Assembly (NCBI RefSeq): GCF_001563225.1
Contig: NZ_CP014206.1
Span: 1,240,001 to 1,304,000, forward strand
Source: Pseudodesulfovibrio indicus
GTDB lineage: Bacteria > Desulfobacterota > Desulfovibrionia > Desulfovibrionales > Desulfovibrionaceae
Reading direction: 5' to 3'
Length of the DNA stretch: 64,000 nucleotides
A model generated the notes under the pieces. That model made no database searches. It saw nothing but the letters and a program-made list of their open reading frames with translations, and was not told the origin of the DNA. Of the stretch, positions 52,798 through 61,881 are shown in pieces (within the stretch, counting starts at the first letter, position 1; each line of letters opens with the position of its first letter). A program made the translations under genes and the position numbers.

Positions 52798-53187
52798 TTA
52801 ACGCTTGGAGAACTGGAAGGAGGCGCGGGCGCCGCGGAGGCCGTACTTCTTGCGCTCCTTCTTGCGGGCGTCGCGGGTCAGCAGACCGGCGGGCTTCAGC
52901 AGGCCGCGCAGCTCGGGATCGAGCTCGCAGAGGGCGCGGGCGATGCCGTGGCGCAGGGCCTCGGCCTGGCCGGAGACGCCGCCGCCGGAGCAGTTGGCCT
53001 TGATGTCGAAACGGTCGAGCATCTTGACCAGCTTGAGCGGCTGCTGCACGACCATCTGCAGGGTCTTGCGGGGGAAATAGTCCTCAAAGGGACGGCCGTT
53101 GACGGTGATCTGCCCGGTACCGGCGTAGAGGCGGGTGCGGGAGATCGCGTTCTTGCGTTTGCCAGTGGCGTAGGTGAAATTGCTCAT
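52798..53187 (-). CDS. rpsI: 30S ribosomal protein S9
   Basis: S9 is a 129-residue small-subunit protein whose C-terminal tail reaches the P-site. The start [21 protein letters not shown], the central [22 protein letters not shown] and the final FQFSKR with the conserved KR end are diagnostic. It follows rplM after 12 bases, the universal rplM-rpsI pairing. Confidence 0.97.
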   Translation of the reverse strand: MSNFTYATGKRKNAISRTRLYAGTGQITVNGRPFEDYFPRKTLQMVVQQPLKLVKMLDRFDIKANCSGGGVSGQAEALRHGIARALCELDPELRGLLKPAGLLTRDARKKERKKYGLRGARASFQFSKR

Positions 53188-53199
53188 GATAATCCCCGA

Positions 53200-53628
53200 T
53201 TAGAAATCCAGAGTTTTGGGTGCCTGGGCTGCGTGCGGGTGCTCGGAGCCGGCGTAGACCTTCAGCTTCTTCAGCTGCTGGGCGGCCAGCTTGTTCTTGG
53301 GCAGCATACCCTTCACAGCGGCGGTGATGACGTTCTCAGGCTTGATGTCCAACATCTCGCGCAGGGTCTTTTCCTTGAGCCCGCCGGGATGGTTGGTGTG
53401 CTTGTAGTACATCTTCGCGTCCATCTTCTGGCCGGTCACCTTGACCTTCTCGGCATTGATGACGACGATGAAGTCGCCCATGTCCATGTGGGGGGCGAAC
53501 TCGGGCTTGTGCTTGCCGCGCAGACGGGTGGTGATCTCGGTGGCCAGGCGGCCCAGGATCTTGTCCGTGGCGTCAACGATGAACCATTCGCGGTTCGCGT
53601 CTTCCGGCTTCGGGCTATATGTCTTCAT
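53200..53628 (-). CDS. rplM: 50S ribosomal protein L13
   Basis: L13 is an early-assembling large-subunit protein of 142 residues. [18 protein letters not shown] at the start, then [18 protein letters not shown] and [20 protein letters not shown] are typical. A strong promoter (TTGACA, 17 bases, TAAATG) lies upstream on the minus strand. It heads the rplM-rpsI unit. Confidence 0.97.
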   Translation of the reverse strand: MKTYSPKPEDANREWFIVDATDKILGRLATEITTRLRGKHKPEFAPHMDMGDFIVVINAEKVKVTGQKMDAKMYYKHTNHPGGLKEKTLREMLDIKPENVITAAVKGMLPKNKLAAQQLKKLKVYAGSEHPHAAQAPKTLDF

Positions 53629-53661
53629 AAAAATGCTCCTTGCAAATTCTCAAGAAGGGGA

Positions 53662-53690
53662 CATTTACGGGCATCTCGCCCGACTGTCAA
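53662..53690 (-). promoter_or_regulatory. promoter of rplM-rpsI
   Basis: On the minus strand a consensus -35 TTGACA (53690-53685) is followed after 17 bases by TAAATG (53667-53662). This places the start of transcription about 25 bases ahead of the rplM start codon. The spacer contains an inverted repeat CGGGC/GCCCG. The remaining bases to 53906 hold no gene. Confidence 0.7.
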
Positions 53691-53906
53691 CCCATTTCAA
53701 TTGTATATATCGAGGTCACGCGACCAGGCCGCCGGGACAGGAAGGACAGGGTTGTAACGGGTAGTCCTTCGGGTCCGGTGGCACAGACCGGGAAGAGGTT
53801 CTTACCTGAATTGGGCGCACCCCACAAGTGTTTTGTTGGCCCAAACGGAATTCCGGTCGTTCACTACCATATATACATGCGCGCCGCCGCTGCTCCCGGA
53901 TAAGGC

Positions 53907-53941
53907 AAAGGCCCTCCGCGCCGGGGCGGGGAGGGCCTTGT
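53907..53941 (-). terminator. intrinsic terminator after alaS
   Basis: AAGGCCCTCC (about 53908-53917) pairs with GGAGGGCCTT (53930-53939); the inner 12 bases are GC-rich. On the minus strand it is followed by TTGCC, a short T tract, so strength is moderate. Confidence 0.7.
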
Positions 53942-53961
53942 TGTCGTGTTGATTCGGACCG

Positions 53962-56603
53962 TTAGGCCGCGACCAGCTCCCTGAGCTTGGCCAGGGCGTT
54001 CTGCACGCCCGCCGGGTTGGAGCCGCCGGCGCGGGCCAGGTCCGGGCGTCCGCCGCCCCCGCCGCCGACTTCGCCGGCCACGGGCTTGATCAGGTCGCCC
54101 GCCTTGAACCTGGCGTGCAGGTCCTTGGTCACGGACAGGGCCACGGAGACCTTGCCGTCCTCGTGCGGGGCCACCAGGCAGATGATGCCGGAGGGCAGCT
54201 TGGAGCGCAGGGCGTCCATCTGCTCCAGCATGACGCCCATGTTCGGGGCGTCCAGCTCAACGGCCAGGACCTTGACCCCGCCGATCTCCTGCACCTCGCT
54301 CATCAGGTCGCGACCCGCGCCCGAGGCGAGCTTGGCCTGCAGGGACTTCATCTCCTTCTGCATGTCCTTGACCTGCTGCTGGAGGTCCCTGACCTTCTTG
54401 GGCAGGTCGGTGGGCTGCGCCTTGAGCATGGCACCGGCGTCGGTGGCGGCCTCGCGGCGCTCGTTCAGCCAGGCCACGGCGTTGTGGCCGGTGGCCGCCT
54501 CGATGCGGCGGATGCCCGCGGCCACGCCGGACTCGCTGGTGATGACGAAGGACCCGGCGATGCCGGTGTTGTCCAGGTGGGTGCCGCCGCAGAATTCCAT
54601 GGACACGCCCGGCACTTCGATGACCGAGACGGTGTCGCCGTACTTCTCGCCGAACAGGGCGGTGGCGCCCTTGGCCTGGGCCTGCTCGATGGACATGACC
54701 TCGCGGGTCACGGGGATGGCGTCGAAGATCGCCTGGTTGACCAGGGCCTCCACCTGGGCGATCTCCTCGGGAGAGAGGCCCTTGATGTGGGTGAAGTCGA
54801 AGCGCAGCCGGTCCGGGGCCACCAGGGAGCCCGCCTGCTTGGCGTGGTCGCCGAGCACCTTCTGGAGGGCGGCGTGGAGCAGGTGGTGGTGGTGGTGTGG
54901 TTGCGCATGGTGGCCAGCCGCTGGGTGCGGTCAACGTTCAGGAAAATCGGGTCGCCCGCCTTGAGCGCGCCCTCGGTGACGTTGATCTTGTGGGCGGTCA
55001 GCTTCTGGGACGGCTTGACCGTGTCGAGTACGTCCGCCTTGCCGCCGGAGGCCGCGATGGCCCCGGTGTCGCCCGCCTGGCCGCCGGACTCGCCGTAGAA
55101 CGGGGTGACCTCGGCCACCAGCCAGCCGGACTCGCCCGCCTTGAGCGCGTCCACGACCTCGCCTTCCGGGGTCAGCACGTAGGTGACTTCGGACTGGTCG
55201 GCCATGGTCTCGTAGCCGGAGAATTCGCAGGTCACGTCCTGCTCCAGCAGGGTCTGGAAGATGGACGCCACGTCCTTCTCGCCGGAACCCTTCCAGGCGG
55301 CCTTGGAGCGCTGCTTCTGCTCCTGCATGAATTTGTCGAACTCGACCTCGTCCACGCCCATGCCGTGCTGTTCGGCCACGTCGCGGACGATATCGATGGG
55401 GAAGCCGTAGGTGTCGTAGAGCTTGAAGGTGGTCTCGCCGGGCACGATCGCGGCCTTGGCCTTCTTCAGCTCCTCAAGCTCGGTTTCGAGCATTTCAAGG
55501 CCCTTGTCCAGGGTCTTGGCAAAGGACTCCTCCTCGTTCCTGACCACCTCGACCATGAAGTCGCGGGTCTCCTCCAGCTCCTTGTAGTGGCCGCCCATGT
55601 CGTCGATGACCTTGGAGGCGGTCTTCCACAGGAAGGTGCCGGTCAGCCCCATGAGCTTGCCGAACCGGTAGGCGCGGCGGATCAGCCGACGCAGGATGTA
55701 GCCCCGGCCTTCGTTGGACGGCAGCACCTGGTCCGGGATGAGGAAGGCGATGGCCCGGGAGTGGTCGGCGATGACCTGGAGCGCGGTGTCGATCTCCTCG
55801 GACGTGCGGTATTTCACGCCCGCCAGGTCGGCGGTGTACCGGATGATGGACTGGAACAGGTCGGTCTCGTAGTTGGAGGCCACGCCCTGGACCACGGCGG
55901 CGATGCGCTCGAGGCCCATGCCGGTGTCGATGGACGGCCTGGGCAGGTCGGAACGGGTGCCGTCCTCGGCCTGGTCGAACTGCATGAACACCAGGTTCCA
56001 GATTTCCAGGAACCGGTCGCAGTCGCACTTGCCGATGCCGCAGTTCGGGCCGCAACCCACTTCCTCGCCCTGGTCGTAGTGGACCTCGGAGCAGGGGCCG
56101 CAGGGGCCGGTGTCGCCCATGGACCAGAAGTTGTCCTTCTCGCCCAGCCGGTAGATGCGCTCGGCCGGGACTCCGGCGACCTTCTGCCACAGCTCGCCCG
56201 CCTCGTCGTCATCCTTGTAGATGGTGATGTACAGGCGGCTCTTGTCGAGCTTCAGCTCCTCGGTCAGGAACTCCCAGCAGAACCGGATGGCGTCTTCCTT
56301 GAAGTAGTCGCCGAAGGAGAAGTTGCCGAGCATCTCGAAAAAGGTGTGGTGGCGGGCGGTGCGGCCCACGTTTTCCAGGTCGTTGTGCTTTCCGCCCACG
56401 CGGAGGCATTTCTGGGCGGTGGTGGCGCGGTTGTAGTCGCGCTTCTCCTGGCCCAGGAAGAGCTTCTTGAACTGGACCATGCCCGCGTTGGTGAAGAGCA
56501 GGGTCGGGTCGTCCTTGGGGGTGAGCGGCGAGGATTCCACAATGGAATGGCCGTTGCGCTCGAAGTACTCAAGGAACCGTTGACGGATTTCGTTGGCTTT
56601 CAT
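53962..56603 (-). pseudogene. alaS: alanyl-tRNA synthetase, frameshifted in this sequence
   Basis: AlaS charges tRNA-Ala. The first reading frame (56603 to about 54896) holds the catalytic domain, beginning [20 protein letters not shown] with class II motifs and the tRNA-recognition region. The second frame (to 53962) continues through the editing domain with FCGGTHLDNTG and the C-terminal C-Ala domain ending LAKLRELVAA. The join lies in five ACC repeats (54882-54896) next to RLATMRNHT. Relative to a functional HTTTH zinc motif, two bases are extra; removing them gives a normal 879-residue protein. As this enzyme is essential, a read or assembly error, or a second copy, is more likely than true loss. 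Confidence 0.9.
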
Positions 56604-56639
56604 CTCGTGTCGTTCTCCAAAAAAAGAAAATCTCCGAAG

Positions 56640-56674
56640 AAAAGCGCCCCCGGCCTAAGGCCCGGGGCGCTTCA
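56640..56674 (-). terminator. intrinsic terminator between recA and alaS
   Basis: AAGCGCCCCCGGCC (56642-56655) and GGCCCGGGGCGCTT (56659-56672) form a stem with one mismatch and a TTA loop. On the minus strand it is followed by TTTTCTT. It ends recA transcription 20 bases after the stop. Confidence 0.85.
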
Positions 56675-56692
56675 TTCGGGCTTGAAAACTTG

Positions 56693-57745
56693 TTATTCGC
56701 CGGCGTCTCCTGCGGGTTCGTCTTCGGGGACGTCCCGGAAGCCCAGGTGCGTCATGAGCTTTTCCTCGATGGCGTGGGCGAGGTCGGGGTTGTCGGTCAG
56801 CAGGGCGCGGACGTTCTCCTTGCCCTGGCCCAGCTTCTCGGAGCCGAAGGCGTACCACGCGCCGGACTTCTCGATGATCCCGTTCTCCACGCCCATGTCG
56901 ATGAGCTCGCCCATGCGGGAAATGCCCTCGCCGTAGAGCACGTCCACCTCGGCCTGGCGGAAGGGCGGCGCGACCTTGTTCTTGACCACCTTGATGCGGG
57001 CGCGGATGCCGTAGGCCTCTTCCTTGTCCTTGAGGGTCTGGATGCGTCGGATGTCCAACCGGCAGGAGGCGTAGAACTTCAGCGCGTTGCCGCCGGAGGT
57101 GGTCTCCGGGTTGCCGTAGCCGGTCATGCCGATCTTCATGCGGATCTGGTTGATGAAGATGACCACGCAGTTGGACTTGTGGATGGTGCCGGTCAGCTTG
57201 CGCAGGGCGTGGGACATGAGCCGCGCCTGGCTGCCCACCTGGGTCTCGCCCATCTGGCCTTCCAGCTCGGCCTGCGGGATGAGCGCGGCCACCGAGTCGA
57301 TGACCACCACGTCCAGCGCGCCGGAGCGGACCAGCAGGTCGGCGATCTCCAGCGCCTGTTCGCCGTAGTCGGGCTGGGAAATGAGCAGGTCGTCGGTCTT
57401 GACGCCCAGCCGCTTGGCGTAGCCGGGATCGAGCGCGTGCTCGGCGTCCACGAACGCGGCGGAGCCGCCCATCTTCTGGGCCTGGGCGATGATGTGCAGG
57501 GCCAGGGTGGTCTTGCCCGAGGATTCCGGGCCGTAGATTTCTATCACCCGGCCGCGCGGCACGCCGCCGATGCCCAGGGCGATGTCCAGGCCGATGGAGC
57601 CGGTGGGAATGGCGGGGATGGAATGGGACGCCTCGTCGTCCAGGCGCATGATCGAGCCTTTGCCGAACTTGCGTTCAATGGTGGTCAGTGCGGTCCCCAG
57701 CGCTTCCTTGCGCAGGGCATCGGGATCAACGGCTTTACGGGCCAT
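56693..57745 (-). CDS. recA: recombinase RecA
   Basis: RecA is the ATP-dependent strand-exchange protein and SOS co-protease. The 350-residue protein has Walker [12 protein letters not shown], the preceding PRGRVIEIY, and [20 protein letters not shown] for the DNA-binding loop. The acidic C-terminus ([11 protein letters not shown]) is typical. The start at 57745 has a GGAGGAAGACCAC site. I could not identify a LexA box with confidence in the 175-base upstream gap. Confidence 0.98.
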   Translation of the reverse strand: MARKAVDPDALRKEALGTALTTIERKFGKGSIMRLDDEASHSIPAIPTGSIGLDIALGIGGVPRGRVIEIYGPESSGKTTLALHIIAQAQKMGGSAAFVDAEHALDPGYAKRLGVKTDDLLISQPDYGEQALEIADLLVRSGALDVVVIDSVAALIPQAELEGQMGETQVGSQARLMSHALRKLTGTIHKSNCVVIFINQIRMKIGMTGYGNPETTSGGNALKFYASCRLDIRRIQTLKDKEEAYGIRARIKVVKNKVAPPFRQAEVDVLYGEGISRMGELIDMGVENGIIEKSGAWYAFGSEKLGQGKENVRALLTDNPDLAHAIEEKLMTHLGFRDVPEDEPAGDAGE

Positions 57746-57920
57746 GTGGTCTTCCTCCGGGATTAGTCAGGCGGCAACAAACGAGCAACACGTCTCGATA
57801 CCAGATACCTCCCGCGCGGGCAACAACCATATATATAGGGGACTCGGGGCGGTTAGGAGGCATGGCGCATTTACCCGTCCTGAAAAAACATGCTATGTTT
57901 CCTTCTGGAGCAAGACGTCC

Positions 57921-58685
57921 ATGAGAGCATTCAAAATATGCACTGCAGCCTTGACCGCACTGTGTCTGACGGTTTCGATCGCCCGTGCGGACGGGCGTGT
58001 TCTCAAGGTCGGGGCCTACATCCTGCCTCCCCTGACCTCGCTGGACGATTCCGGGCGGCTGCGCGGCGAGAGCGTCGACCAACTGGCGGGCGCGTTGCAG
58101 GATATGGGCTATGTCCCGGAATACCGCGTCCTGCCCATGAAGCGCTGCCTGGAGGGCATGCTCCACGGTGAGCTGGCCATGATGCTGCCCGTGGTCAAGA
58201 CGGCGGAACGTTCGGCGTTCATGCTTTTTTCCAAGCCCGTGGCCCGGATGGAATCGGTGTTCTGGAAGCGGGACTCGGCCCCGGTCCGATGCTGGGAGAC
58301 CCCCGCGGACCTGGTCGGGCAGCGCATCGGGATCGCCCTCGGCTATGTCTACGGCCCCGAATTGCAGCGGCTGCGTAGGGAGTATCGGCTGGACCTGACG
58401 GAGGAGGGCGGCAAGAATCCCGAGAAGACGCTGTTCCTCATGCTTGAGGCGGGCCGCATGGACCTGATCCTGTGCGACCGGAGCATAGGCGAATACCTCA
58501 AGGCCCAAAACCGCCCGCTCTTCGACGACATCGTTCCCTGCCCCCGCCCCGTGGGCCAGTCCATCTCGCTGAGTTATCCGGTTTCCAAGGAATATTTCGA
58601 CAAGCACAAGCTTGACGCCGAGGCCTTCCTGACCCGCCTCAACGAGAGCCTGGCGGCGCACGCCGCCGCCGGCACCGTCCGGTAG
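57921..58685 (+). CDS. solitary periplasmic solute-binding protein (SBP_bac_3 type)
   Basis: This 254-residue exported protein has a signal peptide (about 1-23, ending ARADG) and the family-3 pattern KVGAYILPPLTSLDDSGRLRG, then GQRIGIALGYVYGPEL in the second lobe. The start at 57921 has a distant GGAG. It resembles the other two family-3 proteins in this window in lacking any transporter gene. The PP-loop gene follows after 40 bases on the same strand but is unlikely to be related in function. Confidence 0.8.
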   Translation: MRAFKICTAALTALCLTVSIARADGRVLKVGAYILPPLTSLDDSGRLRGESVDQLAGALQDMGYVPEYRVLPMKRCLEGMLHGELAMMLPVVKTAERSAFMLFSKPVARMESVFWKRDSAPVRCWETPADLVGQRIGIALGYVYGPELQRLRREYRLDLTEEGGKNPEKTLFLMLEAGRMDLILCDRSIGEYLKAQNRPLFDDIVPCPRPVGQSISLSYPVSKEYFDKHKLDAEAFLTRLNESLAAHAAAGTVR

Positions 58686-58725
58686 GGCTTGCCCTCGGAC
58701 CCGATCTCACATAAGGGTCCCCTCC

Positions 58726-59790
58726 ATGGCGGAACGCAAACAGTACGACGCATTGGCGCTGCTCTCCGGCGGCCTGGATTCCCTCCTGGCCGTGCGGACC
58801 ATCATGGACCAGGGACTGACCGTCCTCGGCCTGCACTTTGTCACGCCGTTCTTCGGCAAGCCCCACCTGATCCCGTTCTGGAAATCCCATTACGGGGTGG
58901 AGGGTGTGGCCGTGGACATACGGCAGCCGTACGTGGACATGGTCCTGGACGGGCCGTCGCAGGGATTCGGCAAGTGGCTCAACCCCTGCGTGGACTGCAA
59001 GATCATCATGCTCACGCACGCGGCCCGGCTGCTCCCGGAATACGGCGCGAAATTTCTGATCTCCGGCGAGGTCATCGGCCAGCGGCCCATGAGCCAGCGC
59101 GAGGACGCCCTGAACCTGATCACCAAGAAGGCCGGAGTCCGCGACCTGCTCCTGCGCCCGCTGTGCGCCCGGAACCTGCCCCCCACGCCCATGGAGGAGT
59201 CCGGTCTGGTGGACCGCGAGCGGCTCCACGACTGGTACGGGCGCGGGCGCAAGCCGCAGTACGCCCAGGCCGAGCTGTACGGGTTCACCGAGATCCCCAC
59301 TCCGGCGGGCGGCTGCTGCCTGACCGAGGCCCACGGCGCGGCCCGGTTCGTGCAGCTTCTGACCCACCGGGACCGTCCGTCCCCCGGCGATTTCTCGCTG
59401 GCCCGCGCCGGGCGGCAGGTCTGGGCCGACCACCGCTGGCTGGCCTTCGGACGCACCGCCGAGGACAACGACGAGCTGGCCGGGCTGGCCGAACCGGACG
59501 ACTACGTGTTCAAGCTGGCCGACTTCCCCGGCCCGCTGGCCGTGGGACGGCCGCTCAAGGGCGACTGGGAGCCCGAGGCCGTGCGCGACGCCGCAGCCCT
59601 GATCGCCTCATACTCCGGCAAGGCGCGTAAAAAGTTTGAGGCCACGGGCGAGCCGGTCCGGGTCCACGTGCAGCGCAAGGGCGCGACCGAAACCCTGGCC
59701 GTCATCCCGGCCCGCGAGACCGGCCTGGCCTGGGCCGAGCCCGCTCCCGCCCTGGTCCGCGAGTGGAAGAAGGGCCGGACGCAGGCTTAG
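58726..59790 (+). CDS. PP-loop ATPase, tRNA 2-thiouridine MnmA/ThiI-like
   Basis: This 354-residue protein has an adenylating PP-loop SGGLDS at 14-19 and the cysteine motif NPCVDCK at about 87-93, both as in tRNA thiolation enzymes. Its C-terminal part is rich in charged segments and unlike MnmA proper. It is commonly described as a thiouridylase-like or DUF814-like protein in this group of bacteria. The exact tRNA or substrate is not known, and thiolation is an inference from the motifs. It does not replace MnmA on present evidence. Confidence 0.82.
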   Translation: MAERKQYDALALLSGGLDSLLAVRTIMDQGLTVLGLHFVTPFFGKPHLIPFWKSHYGVEGVAVDIRQPYVDMVLDGPSQGFGKWLNPCVDCKIIMLTHAARLLPEYGAKFLISGEVIGQRPMSQREDALNLITKKAGVRDLLLRPLCARNLPPTPMEESGLVDRERLHDWYGRGRKPQYAQAELYGFTEIPTPAGGCCLTEAHGAARFVQLLTHRDRPSPGDFSLARAGRQVWADHRWLAFGRTAEDNDELAGLAEPDDYVFKLADFPGPLAVGRPLKGDWEPEAVRDAAALIASYSGKARKKFEATGEPVRVHVQRKGATETLAVIPARETGLAWAEPAPALVREWKKGRTQA

Positions 59791-59826
59791 GTTGCGTCAT
59801 CCTCCGCCATCACATAGAATAATCGA

Positions 59827-60756
59827 ATGCTCATAGACATCGTCACCTTCTGCGTCTCGGCGCTGCTGCTCTGGTTCGGCGCCAACTGGATCGTCACCTC
59901 CGCGGCCCTCATCGCCCGGAAATTCAACGTTTCGGAACTGGTCATCGGGTTGACCATCGTGGCCTTCGGCACGTCCGCGCCTGAGTTCCTGGTGACCATC
60001 AACGCAGCCTTCCGGGGCCAGAACGACATCTCCCTGTCCAACGTGGTCGGGTCCAACATCTTCAACCTCGGCTTCATCCTCGGCCTGATGGCCATGATCA
60101 AGCCGCTGGTCTCCAACCGGACCATCGTCTATCGCGACGGGCTGCTCCTGTTCCTGACCACGGCGGGCATCCTGGCCGTGTCCTTCACCGGCGAGCTGGG
60201 ACGCTGGTTCGGCGGGGCGCTCATGGCCCTGCTCGTGGGCTACCTGGTGGTCCTGGGGATCAAGCGCGAACCCGTGGGCGGGGAGGAGCTGGAGGAGACC
60301 CGGGGCAAGGTCGCCTCATGGATGGACGCCATGCTGCTGGTGGCGGGGTTCCTGGCCATCGCCGCGGGCGGCCACCTGATGGTCTCGGCCGCCACCTCCA
60401 TCGCCGCCGCGCTGGGCGTGTCCTCCTGGGTCATCGGCGTGACCATCGTGGCTGCGGGCACCAGCCTGCCGGAACTGGTCACCTGCCTGGCCGCGTCGGT
60501 CAAGGGCAAGAACGAGATGCTGCTCGGCAATCTCATCGGTTCGGATTTCTTCAATTTCGCGGGCGTGCTCGGCCTGACCTGCCTGCTCAAGCCGCTGCCC
60601 GTCTCCCCGGAGGCCAAGTCCGGCCTGATCATCCTGGTGGCCATGGTCGGCCTGGTGCTCATCCTGCTGCGCACGGGCTGGAAGGTCCGACGCTGGGAAG
60701 GCGCGCTGCTCATCGCCATCAACCTGGCGCGCTGGGGCCACGACTTCATGCAATAG
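59827..60756 (+). CDS. calcium/sodium antiporter (CaCA/YrbG family)
   Basis: This 309-residue membrane transporter has about ten helices. The paired family repeats are visible: AFGTSAPEFLVTINAAF with GSNIFNLGFILG in the first half, and AAGTSLPELVTCLAASV with GSDFFNFAGVLG in the second. These alpha repeats bind the cation. The family exchanges Ca2+ for Na+ or H+; direction and ion cannot be told from sequence. It begins 36 bases after the PP-loop gene. No strong ribosome binding site is visible. Confidence 0.9.
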   Translation: MLIDIVTFCVSALLLWFGANWIVTSAALIARKFNVSELVIGLTIVAFGTSAPEFLVTINAAFRGQNDISLSNVVGSNIFNLGFILGLMAMIKPLVSNRTIVYRDGLLLFLTTAGILAVSFTGELGRWFGGALMALLVGYLVVLGIKREPVGGEELEETRGKVASWMDAMLLVAGFLAIAAGGHLMVSAATSIAAALGVSSWVIGVTIVAAGTSLPELVTCLAASVKGKNEMLLGNLIGSDFFNFAGVLGLTCLLKPLPVSPEAKSGLIILVAMVGLVLILLRTGWKVRRWEGALLIAINLARWGHDFMQ

Positions 60757-60783
60757 GCCCGGGCGCTGCCCGGATATCCCGGA

Positions 60784-61557
60784 TCAGGATTTCGCTTCCT
60801 TCTCCCAGATGAGCAGATCGATCTCGTATCGGGTCCGCTCCACGAATCTGCCCGGCTCCTCCTCGAAGGCGGCCAGGTAGTCGCGCAGGTGGGCCGGGTC
60901 CGGGGTGACGCCGTATTGCGACAGGAAGGTCGCGGCGGAGTCCGCGAGCCTGTCCAGGGACTTGGGTACCACCCAGGTGCCGTTCACCGGGTAATGGGCA
61001 TAGGGGATGGAGCAACCCTCCAGCCACTCGCGCATCTCGGGGCCGTTGACGTAGATGCGGGGCGTCACGCCGTAATGGGCGTACAGCCCGTTCATGACGT
61101 CGGACTCCATGACCCCGGCGAATCCCATGAACACGGTCCAGCGGCCCGCGTGGGCCAGCAGCTTGAGCCGGGATTCCTCGCTCTCGATGGCGGGCGTCAT
61201 GGAGCAGAAGACCACGTCGTAGATACCGTCCCCGGTCCAGTCCATCCAGTCCGACCGCACGCACTCGATGTTCCCGAGCCCCAGGGATTCGGCGTCCTCG
61301 CGCAGGACGGCCAGCATGTCTTCCGAAATGTCCAGGGCCGTGACCCTTGCGGCCTCGCGGGCCAGGCGGAGGGTGTACATGCCGCTGCCGCAGCCCACGT
61401 CCAGCACGGACGCGCCCCGGAAATCCACTCCGTGGCCGCGTATCTTCCGCAGCACCCCGGCTTCGTAGTTGTCCTCGCCCTCCTCGAAGCGGGGGAAGGT
61501 CCGCGCCTTGGCGTTCCAGAATTCCTTGGTCATGGGATTGTCGGCGTCCTGCTTCAT
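60784..61557 (-). CDS. class I SAM-dependent methyltransferase
   Basis: This 257-residue protein has motif I VLDVGCGSGMYTLRLA and the acidic loop ALDISEDMLAVL, then DVVFCSMTPAIE, a typical SAM-binding fold. The substrate is unknown. The start MKQDADNPMTKEF is chosen at 61557 with a weak GGAG ten bases ahead; a second Met eight codons in is possible. It diverges from the alkaline phosphatase gene. Confidence 0.85.
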   Translation of the reverse strand: MKQDADNPMTKEFWNAKARTFPRFEEGEDNYEAGVLRKIRGHGVDFRGASVLDVGCGSGMYTLRLAREAARVTALDISEDMLAVLREDAESLGLGNIECVRSDWMDWTGDGIYDVVFCSMTPAIESEESRLKLLAHAGRWTVFMGFAGVMESDVMNGLYAHYGVTPRIYVNGPEMREWLEGCSIPYAHYPVNGTWVVPKSLDRLADSAATFLSQYGVTPDPAHLRDYLAAFEEEPGRFVERTRYEIDLLIWEKEAKS

Positions 61558-61761
61558 GGTGCTTCGGCTCCGGTTGTCGCTTGTCCCGGACCTGCGGTCG
61601 GGATACGTTGTCAAAATTTGTGGCACGGACAATGCTTGTTTTTGAAACAGGTGTCCGCAAATGGCAAGGGAAAATTCCCGGCGGGGGCGGACGAATCCGA
61701 GGCGCGGGGGAGGGTGGGGCAGGAGCTGGTCCCGGTTTGTCCTTGATAATCGGCGGGATGG

Positions 61762-61790
61762 CTGTGACGTACTTGTCACCGGGCCGTGAC
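61762..61790 (+). promoter_or_regulatory. Pho-box-like direct repeats upstream of the alkaline phosphatase gene
   Basis: CTGTGAC (61762-61768), TTGTCAC (61773-61779) and CCGTGAC (61784-61790) repeat with an 11-base period. This matches the spacing of PhoB boxes (CTGTCAY units every 11 bases), with one to two mismatches each. The element lies 92 bases before the phosphatase start, a usual position. The rest of the 324-base gap holds no gene. Confidence 0.7.
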
Positions 61791-61881
61791 CCGTTTTTCG
61801 TCTTGGCCCATCTTTCCGTAACCTTCCCGGCGTACATACTGGTGCTTGAACCCACACCAACAGGACCCGAGGAGGTTTCCC

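Noticed and set aside
57746-57850. LexA box or SOS operator before recA
   Set aside because: Several short palindromic pieces exist, but none matches a LexA pattern I can name for this group.
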